From: Xanthobacteraceae bacterium
GTDB lineage: Bacteria > Pseudomonadota > Alphaproteobacteria > Rhizobiales > Xanthobacteraceae
Reading direction: 5' to 3'
Length of the DNA stretch: 33,026 nt
NCBI GenBank assembly: GCA_028290465.1
Contig: JAQGJU010000049.1
Location: 1-33,026 of the forward strand
In this document: positions 31,658 through 33,026 of the stretch, piece after piece
How positions within the stretch are numbered: the stretch's first letter is position 1
Layout: each line of letters opens with the position of its first letter
Translations under genes and position numbers: made by a program
The notes under the pieces: model-generated
Database searches by the model: none
What the model was told of the DNA's origin: nothing
Seen by the model: only the letters and a program-made list of their open reading frames with translations

Positions 31658-32275
31658 ATGTCAATCGCAGCGCAACCCGCCGCCGTGGGCGGAGACCTGA
31701 ACGGCTATTTCCAGACTCAGGCGGATCTGCTGTGCCGGGCCGAGGTCACGTCTGAGAGTGGCGAGCCGCGTGACGCCGCGCAGGCGGTCGAATGGGCCGT
31801 GCAGAAGGCCCGCGCGACACACGATGCCGGCAATAAGCTGATCTTCGTCGGCAATGGCGGCAGCGCGGCGATCGCCAGCCATATGGCAACCGACTATTCC
31901 AAGAACGGCAATGTGCGCTCGATGGCGCTCAACGACGCCTCGATGCTGACCTGCCTCGGCAATGATCTCGGCTATGACCGCGTGTTCGCCAAGCAGCTTG
32001 AGCTGCACGCACGCGCCGGCGATCTGGTGTTCGCGATCAGCAGTTCCGGCAAGTCGGCCAACATCCTGAACGCCGTCGCGGCGGCGCGTGCCGCCGGTTG
32101 CGCCGTGATCACGCTGAGCGGCTTCACGCCGGACAATCCGCTGCGCCGGCTCGGCGAGTTGAACTTCTACCTCGCGTCGGATCGATATGGCTTTGTCGAG
32201 ATCGGTCACCTGACCATCTGTCACGCCATCCTCGATCTGATCTGCGGCCTGCCGCATCCGCCGCGTCCGCGATGA
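31658..32275 (+). CDS. gmhA: SIS-domain sugar-phosphate isomerase (GmhA-like)
   Basis: A 205-residue single SIS-domain protein, near the normal GmhA length. GNGGSAAIASHMATDY (65-80) and SSSGKS (128-133) bind the sugar phosphate, and E181 with H184 sit where GmhA keeps its catalytic histidine region. GmhA turns sedoheptulose-7-phosphate into manno-heptose-7-phosphate. In the usual GmhA 'AxHFAAEL' segment a catalytic glutamate is present; here it reads SHMATDY, with Asp79 in its place, so activity or substrate could differ. It would supply the reversed HldE-like enzyme at 7871. Its stop overlaps the next gene by one base. Confidence 0.85.
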   Translation: MSIAAQPAAVGGDLNGYFQTQADLLCRAEVTSESGEPRDAAQAVEWAVQKARATHDAGNKLIFVGNGGSAAIASHMATDYSKNGNVRSMALNDASMLTCLGNDLGYDRVFAKQLELHARAGDLVFAISSSGKSANILNAVAAARAAGCAVITLSGFTPDNPLRRLGELNFYLASDRYGFVEIGHLTICHAILDLICGLPHPPRPR

Positions 32276-33026
32276 TGGATGGCGTTCACATGTCGCAAGA
32301 CGCAGACGTGCGCCTGCTCGTTCCGGCGAACGATGTCGCGGCGCCGGAAGTCACCATCCTGGTGCCGGCTCTCAATGAAGAACTGACCATCGGGCAGTTC
32401 GTCTCCTGGTGCCTGGAAGGTATCGCGGCGAGCGGCACCACGGTCGAAATCCTGATCGTCGACTCGTCCGACGACCGCACCGCCGAGATCGCCGTGTCGA
32501 TGGGCGCGCGCGTGCTCAAAACGCCGAAGCGCGGACTTGGCCGCGCCTATATCGATGCGATCCCGCACATTCGCGGCCGCTTCATTATCATGGGCGATGC
32601 CGACTGCACCTACGATTTCCGCGTCATCAAGCCTTTCATCGATGCGTGGCGGGCCGGCGCCGAATTCGTCATGGGTTCGCGCTTCAAGGGCTCGATCGCG
32701 CCCGGCGCCATGCCGCCGCTACACCAATATTTCGGCACGCCGGTAACGACAGCCATTCTCAACGTGATGTTCAGCAGCAAATTTTCCGACATCCATTGCG
32801 GCATGCGGGGCATCGCCAGGGACGCGCTGCTGCGCATGGATATGCGCTCGCAGGGTTGGGAATACGCGTCCGAAACCGTGCTTAAATCCGTGCACATGGA
32901 ATTGCGCACGACCGAAGTGCCGATCAATTTCCTCAAGGACCCGGAAGGCCGCATCAGCCACATGAAGCGGCGCGGCTGGATGGAGCCGTGGCGCGCCGGC
33001 TGGTCCAACCTCAAGGGCATGTTCAT
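32275..33026 (+). CDS. Family 2 glycosyltransferase, cut by the window end
   Basis: At least 250 codons are open to the right edge. VTILVPALNEE, VDSSDDRT and MGDADCTYDF mark nucleotide and metal binding of a GT-A fold; later a HCGMRGIARDALLRMDM block is typical of dolichol-phosphate-mannose-synthase-like GT2 proteins, which may continue into TM helices beyond the window. Two starts are possible: ATG at 32275 (TGATG overlap with the GmhA-like stop) or ATG at 32290. It resembles but is distinct from the GT2 at 18658. Missing C-terminus prevents deciding between soluble and membrane-anchored forms. Confidence 0.88.
   Translation, partial: MDGVHMSQDADVRLLVPANDVAAPEVTILVPALNEELTIGQFVSWCLEGIAASGTTVEILIVDSSDDRTAEIAVSMGARVLKTPKRGLGRAYIDAIPHIRGRFIIMGDADCTYDFRVIKPFIDAWRAGAEFVMGSRFKGSIAPGAMPPLHQYFGTPVTTAILNVMFSSKFSDIHCGMRGIARDALLRMDMRSQGWEYASETVLKSVHMELRTTEVPINFLKDPEGRISHMKRRGWMEPWRAGWSNLKGMF

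Overview
The window is GC-rich, densely packed bacterial chromosome. Codon usage, the IS1595-type element and a palindromic intergenic repeat built around a GCAAAA...TTTTGC core suggest an alphaproteobacterium of the Hyphomicrobiales (Bradyrhizobium / Rhodoplanes / Xanthobacteraceae neighbourhood). This placement is an inference from sequence style. The content is almost entirely a surface-glycan (O-antigen, capsule or flagellin-glycan) biosynthesis island carrying one mobile element. No rRNA, tRNA or CRISPR array was seen.

Layout. (A) 50-4849, minus strand: a tightly coupled four-gene membrane operon with a small 3-TM/winged-helix-like protein, two paralogous GT-C-like polytopic proteins, and a flippase-like (LPG synthase TM/UPF0104) protein between them. 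A second small 3-TM/winged-helix-like gene (5063-5575) is transcribed divergently. (B) 5592-7582, minus: two NAD-dependent sugar epimerase/dehydratases. (C) 7871-13861, plus: a nucleotidyltransferase-kinase fusion (HldE domains in reversed order), a TPP-dependent E1 alpha/beta pair with no E2 or E3, and two DegT-family aminotransferases. (D) 13886-16243: an IS1595-family element of 2.36 kb with 23-bp inverted repeats (22/23 identical) and an 8-bp target duplication (ATATATTT). Besides the transposase it carries several small passenger ORFs. (E) 16407-19440, plus: two unrecognised proteins, a radical SAM enzyme with SPASM/twitch-like cysteines, and a family 2 glycosyltransferase. (F) 19472-30222, minus: a nine-gene operon for a legionaminic-acid-type nonulosonic acid, in order LegB, LegC, LegG/NeuC, LegI/NeuB, NodU-type carbamoyltransferase, methyltransferase, PtmE-like CBS-guanylyltransferase, PtmF-like oxidoreductase, and a fused PtmB-PtmA protein. 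(G) 30664-33026, plus: FkbM methyltransferase, GmhA-like sugar-phosphate isomerase, and a GT2 gene cut by the window end.

How they fit together. Block F can be read as a route to CMP-legionaminate (or a relative) through GDP-linked intermediates as in Campylobacter, with O-carbamoyl and methyl decorations. The LegH N-acetyltransferase is not in the window. Blocks B, C and G (GmhA-like isomerase, kinase/nucleotidyltransferase, epimerases, TPP E1 pair, two aminotransferases) look like a second pathway making an NDP-activated, possibly amino and carbon-branched sugar; its product is unknown. Block A could supply lipid-linked sugar transfer and membrane translocation. The IS1595 element sits in what would otherwise be a gap of about 180 bp between blocks C and E, which probably once formed one plus-strand unit.
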